A stretch of DNA of 64,000 nucleotides, from NCBI RefSeq assembly GCF_020447305.1, contig NZ_CP095732.1, forward strand, positions 2,636,501 through 2,700,500. The letters run 5' to 3'. The notes under the pieces are model-generated. The model searched no databases. It was not told the origin of the DNA and was given only the letters and a program-made list of their open reading frames with translations. The stretch is from Abyssibius alkaniclasticus (GTDB lineage: Bacteria > Pseudomonadota > Alphaproteobacteria > Rhodobacterales > Rhodobacteraceae). Both the position numbers and the translations under genes were made by a program. Shown piece after piece: positions 9,432 through 20,255 of this stretch (within the stretch, counting starts at the first letter, position 1; every line of letters starts with the position of its first letter).

Positions 9432-11105
9432 CTATTCGTATTCCATACGGTTGATCAGCACGGTGCAGACCGGCTTTTTGCCGGCTTCGGCCTTGCAGAC
9501 CTTGTTCACCGCACGTTTCACCAGCTCTTCAACCTTGCTATCCTTGTCAAGGTCACGGTTCTTGGCGCGGGCAAGCTCGGCGGCAACGCCTTCCTCAATC
9601 GCGGCTGAAAGCGCCTCGAAATCGCCCTTGGGGGCCGGCACGCCCAGTGTTTCGGCCCAGGGTGCATCCAGCACCTCGCCGCTATCATCCAGCATGACAT
9701 TCACAATCACATGACCGCGCAGCGCCATGTGCATCCGTTCGCGCACAATCCCGTCTAGCGCGTTGATCAGCAAGCTGCCGTCGAGATAGGTGCGCCCGGT
9801 TTCGATATGCTCGACCACTTTTGGATGCTCGGCGCTCAGATCGACCAGGCTGCCATTGGGGGCGATGATGGTCTTGCGGCCATTCTCATCCGACAATTCG
9901 GCATGTTTGCGCAAGTGTCGATATTCGCCATGCATCGGCACAACAATCTGCGGGTTGATCAGCGCCTGCATTTCCAGCAGATCGGGGCGGTTGGCATGGC
10001 CGGAAACGTGGTAGCGGTCATCGTCAGCCACAACATTCACGCCCTTTTCTGCAAGCGCATTCCAGATGCGCGCCACGCCGGTTTCATTGCCCGGAATGGT
10101 TTTGGAGGAAAACAGGAAGGTATCATCCGGCTTCAGGCTCAGGCCCATATAACCATCGCCCGCCAGCTGGGCAGATGCGGCGCGCCGCTCGCCCTGGCTG
10201 CCGGTGGCCAGCACCATGACCTTGCCCCGTGGCATGTCATTGGCCAGATCGATATCGACCACGGCCGGAAAATCTTTCAGCACGCCGGTTTCAACGCCGG
10301 TCTGGATCATCGTGCGCATAGCGCGGCCCAGCACGACAACCGAACGGCCCGCAGCCTTAGCCCCCTCGGCCAGCGTTTTGAGCCGCGCAACGTTGGAGGC
10401 AAAGGTCGTGGCCACAACAAGGCCGGAGGCCGTGGCCATCAGCTCTGTGATCGGCTCACGCAGGCTGGTTTCCGACCGGCCCGCATGGGGGGAGAACACG
10501 TTCGTGCTGTCACAAACCAGCGCCAGCACGCCGGGTTTGGCCACTTCGCGCATTGCTTCGGGGTCGAACGGCTCGCCCACCAGCGGGCTTGGGTCGCATT
10601 TGAAATCGCCGGTATGCACAATGCGGCCTGCCGGTGTGTCAATCACAAGGCCGCTGGCCTCGGGAATGGAATGTGACAGCGGCAGAAAGCCAACCCTGAA
10701 CGGCCCGGCCTCAACCATATGCGGCAGCGGACCCACGGTTTTGACATTGGCGGCATCAACGCCCGCGCGTTCCATTTTATTGCTGGCAATCGCGGCGGTA
10801 AACTTGCGGCTGTAAACCGGCGCCTGAAGCTGCGGCCAGAGCAGGCCAAGCGCGCCGACATGGTCTTCATGCGCATGTGTGATGAAAATCGCGACCAGAC
10901 GGTCGGCGCGCTCGATAATCCAGCTCGCATCGGCCATGATCAGATCGACCCCCGGCGTGCCATCCATATCGGGGAAGGTCACGCCCGCATCGACAAGGAT
11001 ATACTCTTCCTTGCCCGCTGGCCCGTAGCCATAAACATACATGTTCATGCCGATTTCACCGGCCCCGCCCAGCGGCAAATAAATCAGCCGGTTTTTCTTG
11101 CTCAT
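9432..11105 (-). CDS. rnj: ribonuclease J
   Basis: The 557-residue metallo-beta-lactamase/beta-CASP nuclease has the THAHEDH zinc motif at 76-82, the TGDFK motif and a C-terminal RNase J domain. The enzyme acts as a 5'-3' exonuclease and endonuclease in rRNA maturation and mRNA decay. Its ATG overlaps the coaX stop by four bases, so it is the last gene of the nuo-birA-coaX run. The palindrome at 9351-9420 lies just beyond its stop. Confidence 0.94.
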   Translation of the reverse strand: MSKKNRLIYLPLGGAGEIGMNMYVYGYGPAGKEEYILVDAGVTFPDMDGTPGVDLIMADASWIIERADRLVAIFITHAHEDHVGALGLLWPQLQAPVYSRKFTAAIASNKMERAGVDAANVKTVGPLPHMVEAGPFRVGFLPLSHSIPEASGLVIDTPAGRIVHTGDFKCDPSPLVGEPFDPEAMREVAKPGVLALVCDSTNVFSPHAGRSETSLREPITELMATASGLVVATTFASNVARLKTLAEGAKAAGRSVVVLGRAMRTMIQTGVETGVLKDFPAVVDIDLANDMPRGKVMVLATGSQGERRAASAQLAGDGYMGLSLKPDDTFLFSSKTIPGNETGVARIWNALAEKGVNVVADDDRYHVSGHANRPDLLEMQALINPQIVVPMHGEYRHLRKHAELSDENGRKTIIAPNGSLVDLSAEHPKVVEHIETGRTYLDGSLLINALDGIVRERMHMALRGHVIVNVMLDDSGEVLDAPWAETLGVPAPKGDFEALSAAIEEGVAAELARAKNRDLDKDSKVEELVKRAVNKVCKAEAGKKPVCTVLINRMEYE

Positions 11106-11881
11106 ACGTAAGTGCTTTCTTGATTTCGGCTGGCGATCAGCACCAGTCCGTGAATTGTTAGATCGGTGTCAATGGCATCGAAAATGTCCGAGCCTTGCGC
11201 AAAAAGCGGTGAAAGCCCGCCAGTTCCGATGAATTTCATGTCGCGCCCGCGCTCGGCGGCTATGCGGCGACACAGGCCTTCGACCAGCCCGATATAGCCC
11301 CAGTATATGCCCGATTGCATACACGCAACTGTATTCGTGCCAACAACCCTGTCGGGCTTGGTCACATCGATATGCGGCAAGGCTGCGGCGGCCTGGTGCA
11401 GGGCTTCCAGCGACAGGTTCACGCCGGGGGCGATTATCCCGCCTTCATAGGCGCCGTCATGGCCAACCACATCAAAGGTGGTCGCGGTGCCGAAATCGAC
11501 AATCACCAATTCCGGGCCAAAGCGGTTGAACCCGGCCACGGTATTGACCAGCCTGTCGGGGCCAACGCGGGTATCGGCATCCACGCGCACAGGCACGCCA
11601 AGGTCAACATCGGGCTTGCCGACAACCATCGGGCGGCAGTTGAAATAGCGGTCTGAAAGCACACGGAGGTTGAAGACAACACGCGGCACTGTCGAGGAGA
11701 TGATCACGCGGCGGATGGCCCCCGCAATGCCCGCATATTCCATGAGCTGCTTGAGCCAGACATAATATTCATCTGCCGTGCGGCGATAATCCGACACGCA
11801 GCGCCATTGGCCAAGCAGGCGCGTGCCGTCATGAATGGCGAAAACGGCGTTTGTATTGCCAACGTCAATGGCCAAAAGCAT
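11102..11881 (-). CDS. coaX: type III pantothenate kinase
   Basis: The 259-residue protein phosphorylates pantothenate, the first step of coenzyme A synthesis. DVGNTN at 6-11 binds the ATP phosphates, DADTRVGPDR and the VDFGTATTFD segment are the other type III signatures, and GTGGLSP follows near 220. Type III kinases are not inhibited by CoA and need a monovalent cation (family knowledge). It lies 23 bases after birA and overlaps rnj by four bases. Confidence 0.95.
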   Translation of the reverse strand: MLLAIDVGNTNAVFAIHDGTRLLGQWRCVSDYRRTADEYYVWLKQLMEYAGIAGAIRRVIISSTVPRVVFNLRVLSDRYFNCRPMVVGKPDVDLGVPVRVDADTRVGPDRLVNTVAGFNRFGPELVIVDFGTATTFDVVGHDGAYEGGIIAPGVNLSLEALHQAAAALPHIDVTKPDRVVGTNTVACMQSGIYWGYIGLVEGLCRRIAAERGRDMKFIGTGGLSPLFAQGSDIFDAIDTDLTIHGLVLIASRNQESTYV

Positions 11882-11904
11882 GGGTGTTACTCCGCAAATT
11901 TCGG

Positions 11905-12657
11905 CTAGAAATAGATATCTGCCGCGGCAATTGTCTGTGTTCCAGCGGCGCTGCGCAAGAGCAGGGCGCCGTTTTCATCGAGCGTTTCAAAGATCCCGGT
12001 CTCAACCCGGTCACCCAGTCTGGCGGTGATTGGCGCGCCAAGATTGGCTGCGCGCTCCAGCCAGCTCTGGCGGATGGCGGCAAAACCCGCATCGCGCAAC
12101 TGCGCTTCGCGCTGGGCAAAATTCGGGGCAAGGCTGTTCAGAAAGGCTTCGGGCGCAACGGAAATGCCGCTGGCCTGTTGCAGCGAAACGGGTGTCATAG
12201 CACCCGGTTCCACCGCATCAAGGCCGGGCGCATGGGCAAGGTTCACGCCAATGCCGATGATCAGATGATCAACCCGCGCGCCTGTGCCCGCAGTTTCCAG
12301 CAAAATGCCCGCCAGTTTCTGGCCGCGCGCCAGCACATCATTCGGCCATTTCAGCGCAAAAATATCGCCCCGCCCGGTAAGCGCGACCAATGTGTCATGC
12401 AGGGCGAGTGCGGCGACGAAGCTGCGCTGTGCTGCCGCGGCTGCGGGCATATCGAGCTTCAGCAGCAGGCTGGCCATGAAATTGCCGGCCGGCGCGTGCC
12501 AGGGGCGGCCCCGCCTGCCCCGTGCTGCCGTTTGGCTATGCGCCATGAACCAGGCATCGGCCTGCGCGCCCTGTTCCAGATGGCGGCGCGCCTCGGCATT
12601 GGTGCTGTCCAGCTCGGCAAAGATATGCCGCTGCAGCTGCGCGGGCCACATGGCCAT
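11905..12657 (-). CDS. birA: biotin--[acetyl-CoA-carboxylase] ligase
   Basis: The 250-residue ligase attaches biotin to carboxyl-carrier proteins through biotinyl-5'-AMP. The segment after TAARGRRGRPW matches the biotin/AMP loop, and KWPNDVLARGQKLAGIL is the catalytic core with the conserved KWPND. The N-terminal DNA-binding domain of E. coli BirA is absent, so it is a monofunctional enzyme without repressor function. The start lies three bases after the nuoN stop, which indicates cotranscription with complex I. Confidence 0.94.
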   Translation of the reverse strand: MAMWPAQLQRHIFAELDSTNAEARRHLEQGAQADAWFMAHSQTAARGRRGRPWHAPAGNFMASLLLKLDMPAAAAAQRSFVAALALHDTLVALTGRGDIFALKWPNDVLARGQKLAGILLETAGTGARVDHLIIGIGVNLAHAPGLDAVEPGAMTPVSLQQASGISVAPEAFLNSLAPNFAQREAQLRDAGFAAIRQSWLERAANLGAPITARLGDRVETGIFETLDENGALLLRSAAGTQTIAAADIYF

Positions 12658-12660
12658 GCG

Positions 12661-14094
12661 CTACATCAGCGCCCGTGCTGCCGCCATTGCCATGCTATCC
12701 ACCCCGAACAGGTTGATAACCCCCAGCACCATCGCCGCAGCCGACCCCCACAGGAACAACCAGTGCATCATGGGAATGCGCCCTGTCAGCGGCTCGACCT
12801 CCGAGCCGAAATACAGGATGTAAATGATGCGAAGGTAGTAAAAGGCCGAGATGACCGAGGCGATGACACCGGCAATGGCAAACCAGACCAGCCCCGCATT
12901 AATTGCCGCGCTCAGCACATAGAATTTGGCGAAAAAGCCAACCAGCGGTGGCAGGCCCGCAAGGCTGAACATCAGCACGGCCAGCGCCAGCGCGCGGCCC
13001 GGATCAGTTTTGGAATACATGCCAAGCGCATAGATATCGGTAATCGCCTGATCATCACGGCGCATGTTCAGAATGAAGGCAAAGACCCCGACATTGGTTG
13101 TGACATAAATCGCCAGATAAAGCAGCGTGGCCGAAAGCCCCTCGGCCCCGCCCGCAGCCAGACCCATAAGCGCAAAGCCCATATGCCCAATGGAGGAATA
13201 GGCCATGAGCCGCTTGATATTCCGCTGGCCGATGGCGGCAATCGCACCCAGAAACATCGAGGCGACCGACAGGAAGATCAGAATTTGCTGCCATTCGGCA
13301 ATGGCATCGCCAAAGGGGCTGAACAACAGACGGGCAAACATTGCCGCTGCGGCGACTTTGGGGGCCGTTGCGAAGAAGGCGGTCACCGGCGTGGGCGAGC
13401 CTTCATAGACATCGGGTGTCCACATATGAAACGGCACGGCGGAAACCTTGAAAGCCATGCCAACCACAAGGAACACCAGACCAAACAGCAACCCAAGCGA
13501 CATTTGCTCTTGCGAGGCGACAACCGAAGCGATGCCGGCAAAGGTTGTGGTGCCGGTAAAGCCATAGACCAGCGACGCCCCGTAAAGCAGCAGCCCGGAG
13601 CTGAGCGCGCCCAGCACGAAATATTTCAGACCCGCCTCGGTCGATTTCAGGTTATCGCGGCGAAAGGCGGCAACCACGTAAAGCGCCAGCGATTGCAGTT
13701 CCAACCCCATGTAAAGCGCGATCAGGTCGCTCGCCGAAACCATGATCATCATCCCGATTGTCGCCATAACGACCAGCACGGGAAATTCAAACTTCATCAG
13801 CTTGGCGCGGCGCAGATAATCTTGCGACATCAGCAAGATAATAGCGGCCGACAGCAGGATCGTGACCTTGGCGAACCGCGCGAAACGGTCATCGACAAAG
13901 GCACCGTCAAAGGCCTGGCGCGTGCCTTCATAGCCATAGCCGATCCACAGGCCGACCAGCGCCAAAGCGCCGGCAGAAAGCCACAGGACCAGCACATCGC
14001 TGCCCTTGCGCCAGGCACCCAGCATAAGCGCGGCCATCGCAAAAACCGCCAAAAGCAACTCGGGCAGGATGGTGATCAGGTTTTGTTCTATCAT
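12661..14094 (-). CDS. nuoN: NADH-quinone oxidoreductase subunit N
   Basis: The 477-residue antiporter-like subunit of the complex I membrane arm has about 14 hydrophobic segments. The conserved [17 protein letters not shown] helix with its Lys and the later TPDVYEG loop are typical of NuoN. It takes part in proton pumping. It starts 12 bases after nuoM and is followed within four bases by birA. Confidence 0.97.
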   Translation of the reverse strand: MIEQNLITILPELLLAVFAMAALMLGAWRKGSDVLVLWLSAGALALVGLWIGYGYEGTRQAFDGAFVDDRFARFAKVTILLSAAIILLMSQDYLRRAKLMKFEFPVLVVMATIGMMIMVSASDLIALYMGLELQSLALYVVAAFRRDNLKSTEAGLKYFVLGALSSGLLLYGASLVYGFTGTTTFAGIASVVASQEQMSLGLLFGLVFLVVGMAFKVSAVPFHMWTPDVYEGSPTPVTAFFATAPKVAAAAMFARLLFSPFGDAIAEWQQILIFLSVASMFLGAIAAIGQRNIKRLMAYSSIGHMGFALMGLAAGGAEGLSATLLYLAIYVTTNVGVFAFILNMRRDDQAITDIYALGMYSKTDPGRALALAVLMFSLAGLPPLVGFFAKFYVLSAAINAGLVWFAIAGVIASVISAFYYLRIIYILYFGSEVEPLTGRIPMMHWLFLWGSAAAMVLGVINLFGVDSMAMAAARALM

Positions 14095-14106
14095 CGTCTC
14101 TACCCG

Positions 14107-15681
14107 TTAATGCGCGGAGGTGGTGGTTGGGGCGGTGGTGGTGACGGTGGCACCTTCCAGCATCATCACGCTGCTGTCTGGTGTGCCAAATGGTTCAATG
14201 AGCGCCGATACGCTGGGGCCGATCACATCCAGCACAAGTGCAGGATAGATGCCCAAAATCAGCGTGCCGGCAACAAGCGGCGCGAACAGCCATTTTTCGC
14301 GGCTGGTCATATCGGAAATGCCCTTCAGGCTTTCCTTGACCAGATCGCCGAACACAACGCGGCGGTAAAGCCATAGCGCATAGGCCGCAGACAGGATTAC
14401 ACCGCTTGTGGCAAAGACAGCCGCCACAGTTGAAACCTGGAACAGGCCGACCAGTGTAAGAAACTCGCCCACAAAGCCCGAGGTGCCCGGCAAGCCGACA
14501 TTGGCCATTGTGAACAGCATGAAGATGAGCGCAAAAACCGGCATCCGCACGACCAGCCCGCCATAGGCATCTATGTCGCGGGTGTGCATCCGGTCATAGA
14601 TCACGCCTACGGTCAGAAACAGCGCACCAGAGATGAAGCCGTGGCTGATCATCTGGAACAGCGCGCCGTCAACGCCCTGCTGGTTGAGCGTGAATATCCC
14701 GATGGTGACGAAACCCATATGCGCAACCGATGAGTAAGCGATGAGCTTTTTCATATCTTCCTGCATCATCGCCACCAAGGATGTGTAGATGATTGCAATG
14801 GCCGAAAGCGCGAAAATGAAGCCTTGCAGCAACTCGGTTGCCACCGGAAACATGGGCAGGCTGAAGCGCAGGAAGCCATAGCCGCCCATCTTCAGCAAGA
14901 TCGCCGCCAGCACAACCGAGCCCGCCGTGGGCGCCTGCACATGGGCATCGGGCAGCCAGGTATGCACCGGCCACATGGGAATTTTCACCGCGAAGCTGGC
15001 AAAGAAGGCCAGGAACATCAGCGTTTGCACCCCGCCAACAATTTGCCAGCCCAGCACTGAAATTGTTTCGGAGCTGAATTCATAGGCCAGAAGGGTTGGA
15101 ATATCGGTGGTGCCCGCCTCCATCCACATGGCGATGATGGCAACCAGCATGAGGACCGAGCCAAGCAGCGTATAAAGGAAGAACTTGAACGCGGCATAAA
15201 TCCGGTCTTTGCCGCCCCAGATGCCGATGATCATGAACATCGGGATCAGCCCCGCCTCGAAGAACACATAGAACAACACGGTATCCAGCGCGCAGAACAC
15301 GCCGATCATCAGCGTTTCAAGCAGCAGGAAGGCAATCATGTATTCCTTGACGCGGTGGGTCACATGCCAGCTTGCGCCAATGACAATGGGCATCAGGAAT
15401 GTCGTCAGCAGAACGAACAGAATGGATATGCCATCGACACCCATTTTATAGCGCAGCCCGGCCAGCCAGGTGCGGTCTTCGACAAGCTGGAAGCCGGTAT
15501 TGCTGGGGTCAAACGCCGCCAGCGCAAAGAGCGATATGATGAATGACAGGATGGTGACAACCAGCGCCACCACCTTGGCATTGCGCTGCGCCATCGCATC
15601 ATCGCCGCGCAGCAGTAAAAGCAGGCTTGCCGCGCCGAACATCGGCACGAATGTCACCAGTGAGAGCAGGTAGTCTTGCAT
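14107..15681 (-). CDS. nuoM: NADH-quinone oxidoreductase subunit M
   Basis: The 524-residue subunit is polytopic and antiporter-like. The conserved [10 protein letters not shown] glutamate helix, the [10 protein letters not shown] helix and the [13 protein letters not shown] motif identify NuoM. The last 20 residues are Thr/Ala-rich and end outside the conserved fold. The start codon shares one base with the nuoL stop (TAATG), which indicates translational coupling. Confidence 0.97.
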   Translation of the reverse strand: MQDYLLSLVTFVPMFGAASLLLLLRGDDAMAQRNAKVVALVVTILSFIISLFALAAFDPSNTGFQLVEDRTWLAGLRYKMGVDGISILFVLLTTFLMPIVIGASWHVTHRVKEYMIAFLLLETLMIGVFCALDTVLFYVFFEAGLIPMFMIIGIWGGKDRIYAAFKFFLYTLLGSVLMLVAIIAMWMEAGTTDIPTLLAYEFSSETISVLGWQIVGGVQTLMFLAFFASFAVKIPMWPVHTWLPDAHVQAPTAGSVVLAAILLKMGGYGFLRFSLPMFPVATELLQGFIFALSAIAIIYTSLVAMMQEDMKKLIAYSSVAHMGFVTIGIFTLNQQGVDGALFQMISHGFISGALFLTVGVIYDRMHTRDIDAYGGLVVRMPVFALIFMLFTMANVGLPGTSGFVGEFLTLVGLFQVSTVAAVFATSGVILSAAYALWLYRRVVFGDLVKESLKGISDMTSREKWLFAPLVAGTLILGIYPALVLDVIGPSVSALIEPFGTPDSSVMMLEGATVTTTAPTTTSAH

Positions 15682-17639
15682 TATTGCGCCCCTCCGGTCA
15701 GCACAAACCAGGTAATAATAGCCCCAACGCCCAGGATCATTGCAAAGGCATAGGTAAACAGAAAGCCCGACTGCGCCCGGCCCGCAAGCCGCGTGAGCAG
15801 CGGCACAAGCCGCATGGTCAGCCCGTTGATGGTGCCATCAACAACAGCCCCGTCGCCCTTTTTCCACAAGAACGTGCCAAGCCATTTGGCCGGACGCACG
15901 AAGATCGCCTCATATAGCTCGTCAAAATACCATTTGTTGAGCAGGAACTGATAGGCGGGCTGGAATGTATTGGCCAGCCGTGCGGGCAGATCGGTGCGCC
16001 AGATATAAAAGGTAAAGGACAGCGCAAAGCCAAGCAGCATGGCAATGAACGGCGAAACCTTGACCCAGGTCGGCGCATAATGGGCCTTGTAGATCGTCTC
16101 GAAACCATTTGATGACACAACCGAGGGGCCGAACCATTCGGTCATGCTCTCCCCGAAGAACGGGTCGAGCCAAAGCATCCCGGCAAAGACCGAGCCAAGC
16201 GCCAGAACCGCAAGCGGGATGATCATGACATTCGGGCTTTCATGCGCGTGGTCATGCGTATGCGCATCGCCGCGCGGGGTGCCGTAAAAGGTCATGAACA
16301 TCAGGCGCCAGGAATAAAAGCTCGTCATGAAGGCGGCGATGACCAGCATCCAGAAGGCATAGCCGCTGCCAGATGCAAAGGCGCTTTCAACGATCGCATC
16401 CTTTGACAGGAAGCCCGCAAAGCCGATGCCGCTCAGCGGAATGCCAACCCCGGTAATGGCCAGCGTGCCGATCATCATCGCCCAGAAGGTCAGCGGGATC
16501 TTTTTGCGCAGCCCGCCGTAATTGCGCATATCCTGCTCGTGATGCATGGAATGGATCACCGAGCCTGCACCAAGAAACAGCATTGCCTTGAAAAACGCAT
16601 GTGTGAACAGATGGAACATGGCCACCGGATAGGCACCAACGCCCGCCGCGACAAACATATAGCCAAGCTGCGAACAGGTCGAATAGGCGATCACCCGTTT
16701 GATATCGTTTTGCACAAGGCCTACGGTCGCGGCAAAAAACGCGGTGGTTGCGCCAACCGCCGTAACGATCATCAGCGTGCCCGAGGCATAGTCGAACAGT
16801 GGCGACATGCGGCTCACAAGGAACACGCCGGCTGTCACCATCGTTGCGGCATGGATAAGGGCTGAAACCGGCGTCGGGCCTTCCATTGCGTCGGGCAGCC
16901 ATGTGTGCAGCAAAAGCTGCGCCGATTTTCCCATTGCGCCGATAAACAGCAGCAGTGTCAGCGTTTCGATGACCGAAACCTCATAGCCGATGAAGTTGAA
17001 GCTCTGCGCGGCCATTTCCGGCCCTTTGGCAAAGATCACATCAAAGTTGATGCTGCCTGTCACATAGAAAATGCCGAAAATGCCCAGCAGGAAGCCAAAA
17101 TCGCCCACGCGGTTGACGATGAATGCCTTCATTGCGGCGGCATTGGCACTGGGTTTGCGGTAGTAGAACCCGATCAGCAGATAAGAGGCAACGCCCACAC
17201 CTTCCCAACCGAAAAACATTTGCAGCAGGTTGTCGGCCGTGACCAGCACAAGCATGGTAAAAGTGAAGAAGGACAGATAGGCAAAGAAGCGCGGGCGGTA
17301 GCTTTCACCGTCCTTGTATTGCTCGTCATGGGCCATGTAGCCCATTGAATACAGGTGAACGAGCGCCGAAACCGTGGTGATGACGACAAGCATGATCGCC
17401 GTCAGCCTGTCAAGGCGGATCGCCCATTCAACCTGCATTTCACCCGAGGAAACCCAGCGCATGATGCTGACGGTCTCAACCTCTTCGTAATTGCCGAAGA
17501 ACAGCACCCAGCTTAGCAGGGCCGCCAGAAACAGCAGCGCCGTGGTCACGATCTGTGCGCCCTTGTCGCCAATGGCGCGATGGCCAAACCCGGCAAGCAG
17601 CGCACCGATGAGCGGGGCGAAAAGGATGATAGTTGCCAT
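15681..17639 (-). CDS. nuoL: NADH-quinone oxidoreductase subunit L
   Basis: The 652-residue distal pumping subunit of complex I contains the [21 protein letters not shown]-type region (from about residue 240) and [17 protein letters not shown] near 140 carrying the conserved Glu. A His-rich cytosolic loop (HTHDHAHE) lies near 460. The long C-terminal lateral helix region is present, giving the usual length. A possible 37-residue ORF lies between its start and nuoK. Confidence 0.97.
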   Translation of the reverse strand: MATIILFAPLIGALLAGFGHRAIGDKGAQIVTTALLFLAALLSWVLFFGNYEEVETVSIMRWVSSGEMQVEWAIRLDRLTAIMLVVITTVSALVHLYSMGYMAHDEQYKDGESYRPRFFAYLSFFTFTMLVLVTADNLLQMFFGWEGVGVASYLLIGFYYRKPSANAAAMKAFIVNRVGDFGFLLGIFGIFYVTGSINFDVIFAKGPEMAAQSFNFIGYEVSVIETLTLLLFIGAMGKSAQLLLHTWLPDAMEGPTPVSALIHAATMVTAGVFLVSRMSPLFDYASGTLMIVTAVGATTAFFAATVGLVQNDIKRVIAYSTCSQLGYMFVAAGVGAYPVAMFHLFTHAFFKAMLFLGAGSVIHSMHHEQDMRNYGGLRKKIPLTFWAMMIGTLAITGVGIPLSGIGFAGFLSKDAIVESAFASGSGYAFWMLVIAAFMTSFYSWRLMFMTFYGTPRGDAHTHDHAHESPNVMIIPLAVLALGSVFAGMLWLDPFFGESMTEWFGPSVVSSNGFETIYKAHYAPTWVKVSPFIAMLLGFALSFTFYIWRTDLPARLANTFQPAYQFLLNKWYFDELYEAIFVRPAKWLGTFLWKKGDGAVVDGTINGLTMRLVPLLTRLAGRAQSGFLFTYAFAMILGVGAIITWFVLTGGAQ

Positions 17640-17654
17640 AGTCTTTTTCCTGCC

Positions 17655-17768
17655 TCAGAGGCCCATGAACCCGAAGGTTCCAATCAATACCACAATCGGT
17701 GCAGGCAACAGGGCGACCGGAAGCAGCCCCAAAATGCCAACAAAGCTGAATGCACTCACGCTCACCAC
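17655..17768 (-). CDS. possible small hydrophobic peptide between nuoK and nuoL
   Basis: After the nuoK stop at 17775 there is a GTG-initiated frame of 37 codons ending in TGA at 17655-17657. The product, starting VVSVSAFSFVGILGLLPVAL, is one or two short hydrophobic segments with a central proline pair and ends GFMGL. An AAAGG lies about 10 bases before the GTG. The 135-base nuoK-nuoL gap is unusually large for this operon, where neighbouring genes mostly abut. I do not recognise the peptide; it could be an accessory membrane subunit or a chance frame. Confidence 0.42.
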   Translation of the reverse strand: MVSVSAFSFVGILGLLPVALLPAPIVVLIGTFGFMGL

Positions 17769-17774
17769 GCTTGC

Positions 17775-18080
17775 CTAACCTTTCAGAACGTTGACTTTTT
17801 CAACGTCAATTGATCCACGGTTACGGAAGAAGCACACCAGAATGGCCAGACCGATGGCCGCTTCCGCGGCGGCAACAGTCAGCACGAACAGCGTAAAGAC
17901 CTGGCCGACCAGATCGCCCTGATACACCGAAAAGGCAACAAGGTTGATATTGACGGCCAGCAACATCAGCTCGATCGACATCAGGATAACGATGACGTTC
18001 TTGCGGTTGACGAAAATCCCGAAAATGCCCGTTACGAACAAAATGGCCGCCACGGTAATGTAATGTTCAACGCCAATCAT
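17775..18080 (-). CDS. nuoK: NADH-quinone oxidoreductase subunit K
   Basis: The 101-residue subunit has three membrane helices. The conserved [14 protein letters not shown] helix with its glutamate and [13 protein letters not shown] with the second glutamate identify NuoK. These charged residues lie on the proton path. The start overlaps the nuoJ stop by four bases. Confidence 0.96.
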   Translation of the reverse strand: MIGVEHYITVAAILFVTGIFGIFVNRKNVIVILMSIELMLLAVNINLVAFSVYQGDLVGQVFTLFVLTVAAAEAAIGLAILVCFFRNRGSIDVEKVNVLKG

Positions 18081-18691
18081 ATGCCCTGCCCCGGTTTGAT
18101 GTCTTTCATGATCACGGCCTTGGCCGGATCGCGATACATTTGGCTCAACACATCCTGACGCTTGACATCGGTGCGGTGGCGCATGGTCAGCACGATCGCC
18201 CCGATCATTGCCACCAGCAGGATCAGCCCGGCGATTTGGAACAGGAAAATGTATTTCGTATAGATCAACATGCCGAGTGCCGCGGTGTTATGCACATCTT
18301 CGGGCATGGGGGCCACGGCGGCGCGCAGTTGCGGCATGTTTTCGGCAAAAATCCAATGGCCGGTAACAAGCGCAAGTTCGCCCAGCAAAATAAGCCCGAT
18401 GAGCAGTGCAAGCGGCAGGAATTTGGCCACCCCGCCCTTCAGCTCGACAAAGTCGACATCGAGCATCATCACCACGAACAGGAACAGCACCGCCACCGCG
18501 CCGACATAGACGATCACCAGCAGCATGGCGACAAATTCCGCCCCCATCAGCACGAACAGCCCGGCGGCGGTGAAGAATGTCAGGATCAGCCACAGCACCG
18601 AATGCACCGGGTTGCGCGACATCACCACCATGAAGCCCGCGGCCACGGCGATGAATGCGAACAGATAAAAGGCCAAGGCAGTAATGCCCAT
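18077..18691 (-). CDS. nuoJ: NADH-quinone oxidoreductase subunit J
   Basis: The 204-residue membrane subunit has five predicted helices. [18 protein letters not shown] and [18 protein letters not shown] are the conserved NuoJ segments; the second contains the pi-bulge helix tied to coupling in complex I. It lies 23 bases after nuoI. Confidence 0.96.
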   Translation of the reverse strand: MGITALAFYLFAFIAVAAGFMVVMSRNPVHSVLWLILTFFTAAGLFVLMGAEFVAMLLVIVYVGAVAVLFLFVVMMLDVDFVELKGGVAKFLPLALLIGLILLGELALVTGHWIFAENMPQLRAAVAPMPEDVHNTAALGMLIYTKYIFLFQIAGLILLVAMIGAIVLTMRHRTDVKRQDVLSQMYRDPAKAVIMKDIKPGQGI

Positions 18692-18714
18692 AATATGTTC
18701 CTCTTCAGTTCACC

Positions 18715-19209
18715 CTAGCGGTAGGGTGCGTCCAGTTCCAGATTGCGGGCAATTTCCGCTTCCCAGCGGGCGCCGTTTTCCAGCAGTTTTTCTTTGGTAT
18801 AGAACAGTTCTTCGCGGGTTTCGGTCGAATATTCGAAATTCGGCCCTTCAACAATCGCATCCACCGGGCAGGCTTCCTGACAGAAGCCGCAGAAGATGCA
18901 TTTGGTCATGTCGATGTCATAGCGCGTGGTGCGGCGGCTGCCATCCTCGCGCGGTTCGGCATCGATGGTAATGGCCTGCGCCGGGCACACCGCTTCGCAC
19001 AGCTTGCAGGCGATGCAGCGTTCCTCGCCATTCGGATAGCGGCGCAGCGCGTGTTCGCCCCGAAAGCGCGGCGAGAGCGGGCTTTTCTCATGCGGGTAGT
19101 TGATCGTCACCTTGGGGGTGAAGAAATACCGCATTCCCAGCCTGAACCCGGCAATGAAATCCGAAAGCAGAAAGTATTTCGTGGCGCGTTTCCAGTCGAT
19201 CTCACTCAT
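18715..19209 (-). CDS. nuoI: NADH-quinone oxidoreductase subunit I
   Basis: The 164-residue peripheral subunit carries two 4Fe-4S clusters (N6a/N6b). The two ferredoxin motifs are [12 protein letters not shown] and [12 protein letters not shown], with all eight cysteines present. It passes electrons towards NuoB. The start is one base from the nuoH stop, so the two are tightly coupled. Confidence 0.97.
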   Translation of the reverse strand: MSEIDWKRATKYFLLSDFIAGFRLGMRYFFTPKVTINYPHEKSPLSPRFRGEHALRRYPNGEERCIACKLCEAVCPAQAITIDAEPREDGSRRTTRYDIDMTKCIFCGFCQEACPVDAIVEGPNFEYSTETREELFYTKEKLLENGARWEAEIARNLELDAPYR

Positions 19210-19210
19210 A

Positions 19211-20251
19211 TCAGCCCCCTACTGCCCAGCGGGCATAGCCCGGCACGCCGTATTGCGCAAAGAATGCCACGATGACAACCCAACCCAGCGACAGCGGCAA
19301 AAATACTTTCCAGCCAATGCGCATAAGCTGGTCATAGCGGTAGCGCGGCACGATGACCTTGACCATCGAGAAGACGAAGATCAGCAGCAGCATTTTGCCG
19401 ACCATCCACAAAACCCCGTCGGGCAGGCCCGGAATGGGCGACAGCCAGCCGCCGAAGAACAGCACGGTCATCAGCGCGGTCATCACCACCACGGCCATCA
19501 GCTCGCCGATCATGTAAAGCAGGAACGGGGTCGAGGAATATTCGACCTGATAGCCAGCCACCAGTTCGGATTCCGCTTCGGGCAGGTCGAATGGCGGGCG
19601 GTTGGTTTCGGCCAGCGCCGAAATGAAGAACAGAATGACCATCGGGAAATGCGGCAGCCAATACCAGTTGAGCAAGCCATAATCGCCGGCCTGTGCATTC
19701 ACGATTGCGGTCAGGTTCAGCGAGCCGGTGGAAATCAGCACGCCAACAATGATCAGCCCGATGGAAACTTCATACGAGATCATCTGTGCGGCGGAACGCA
19801 GCGAGCCAAGGAACGGATATTTGGAGTTTGACGCCCAGCCGCCCATGATCACGCCATAAACCTCAAGCGAGGACACGGCGAAGATATAGAGAATGCCGAC
19901 ATTGATGTTTGAAATCACCCAGCCATCATTGAACGGAATGACCGCCCAGCTGACCGAGGCCAGAACGAAGGTCATCAGCGGGGCAAGGAAATAGACAAAC
20001 TTGTCGGCCCCGGCGGGCACCACGACCTCTTTCACGATGTATTTGATGAAGTCGGCAAAACTTTGCAGCAGCCCGAAGGCGCCAACCACATTCGGCCCCT
20101 TGCGCAGATGCACCGCTGCCCAGACCTTGCGTTCGCCATATAGAATGAAGGCCAGCGCCACCAGAACCAGCACCAGAACCAGCAGGCACTGGCCAAGGAT
20201 CACCAGAAAGGTGCCAAAGTAAAAGCCGAAAACGTCGGTCATGAATTCCAT
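19211..20251 (-). CDS. nuoH: NADH-quinone oxidoreductase subunit H
   Basis: The 346-residue subunit has about eight helices and forms the quinone chamber with NuoB and NuoD. Conserved landmarks are the [14 protein letters not shown] segment and the acidic loop [20 protein letters not shown]. The start may be ATG 20251 or ATG 20242 (three codons later). Both lie within 15 bases of the nuoG stop. Confidence 0.97.
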   Translation of the reverse strand: MEFMTDVFGFYFGTFLVILGQCLLVLVLVLVALAFILYGERKVWAAVHLRKGPNVVGAFGLLQSFADFIKYIVKEVVVPAGADKFVYFLAPLMTFVLASVSWAVIPFNDGWVISNINVGILYIFAVSSLEVYGVIMGGWASNSKYPFLGSLRSAAQMISYEVSIGLIIVGVLISTGSLNLTAIVNAQAGDYGLLNWYWLPHFPMVILFFISALAETNRPPFDLPEAESELVAGYQVEYSSTPFLLYMIGELMAVVVMTALMTVLFFGGWLSPIPGLPDGVLWMVGKMLLLIFVFSMVKVIVPRYRYDQLMRIGWKVFLPLSLGWVVIVAFFAQYGVPGYARWAVGG

Positions 20252-20255
20252 ATGC

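Noticed and set aside
11851-14376. An 841-codon plus-strand frame across birA and nuoN
   Set aside because: Antisense to two clear genes, with low-complexity His/Gln/Arg composition and no family resemblance.
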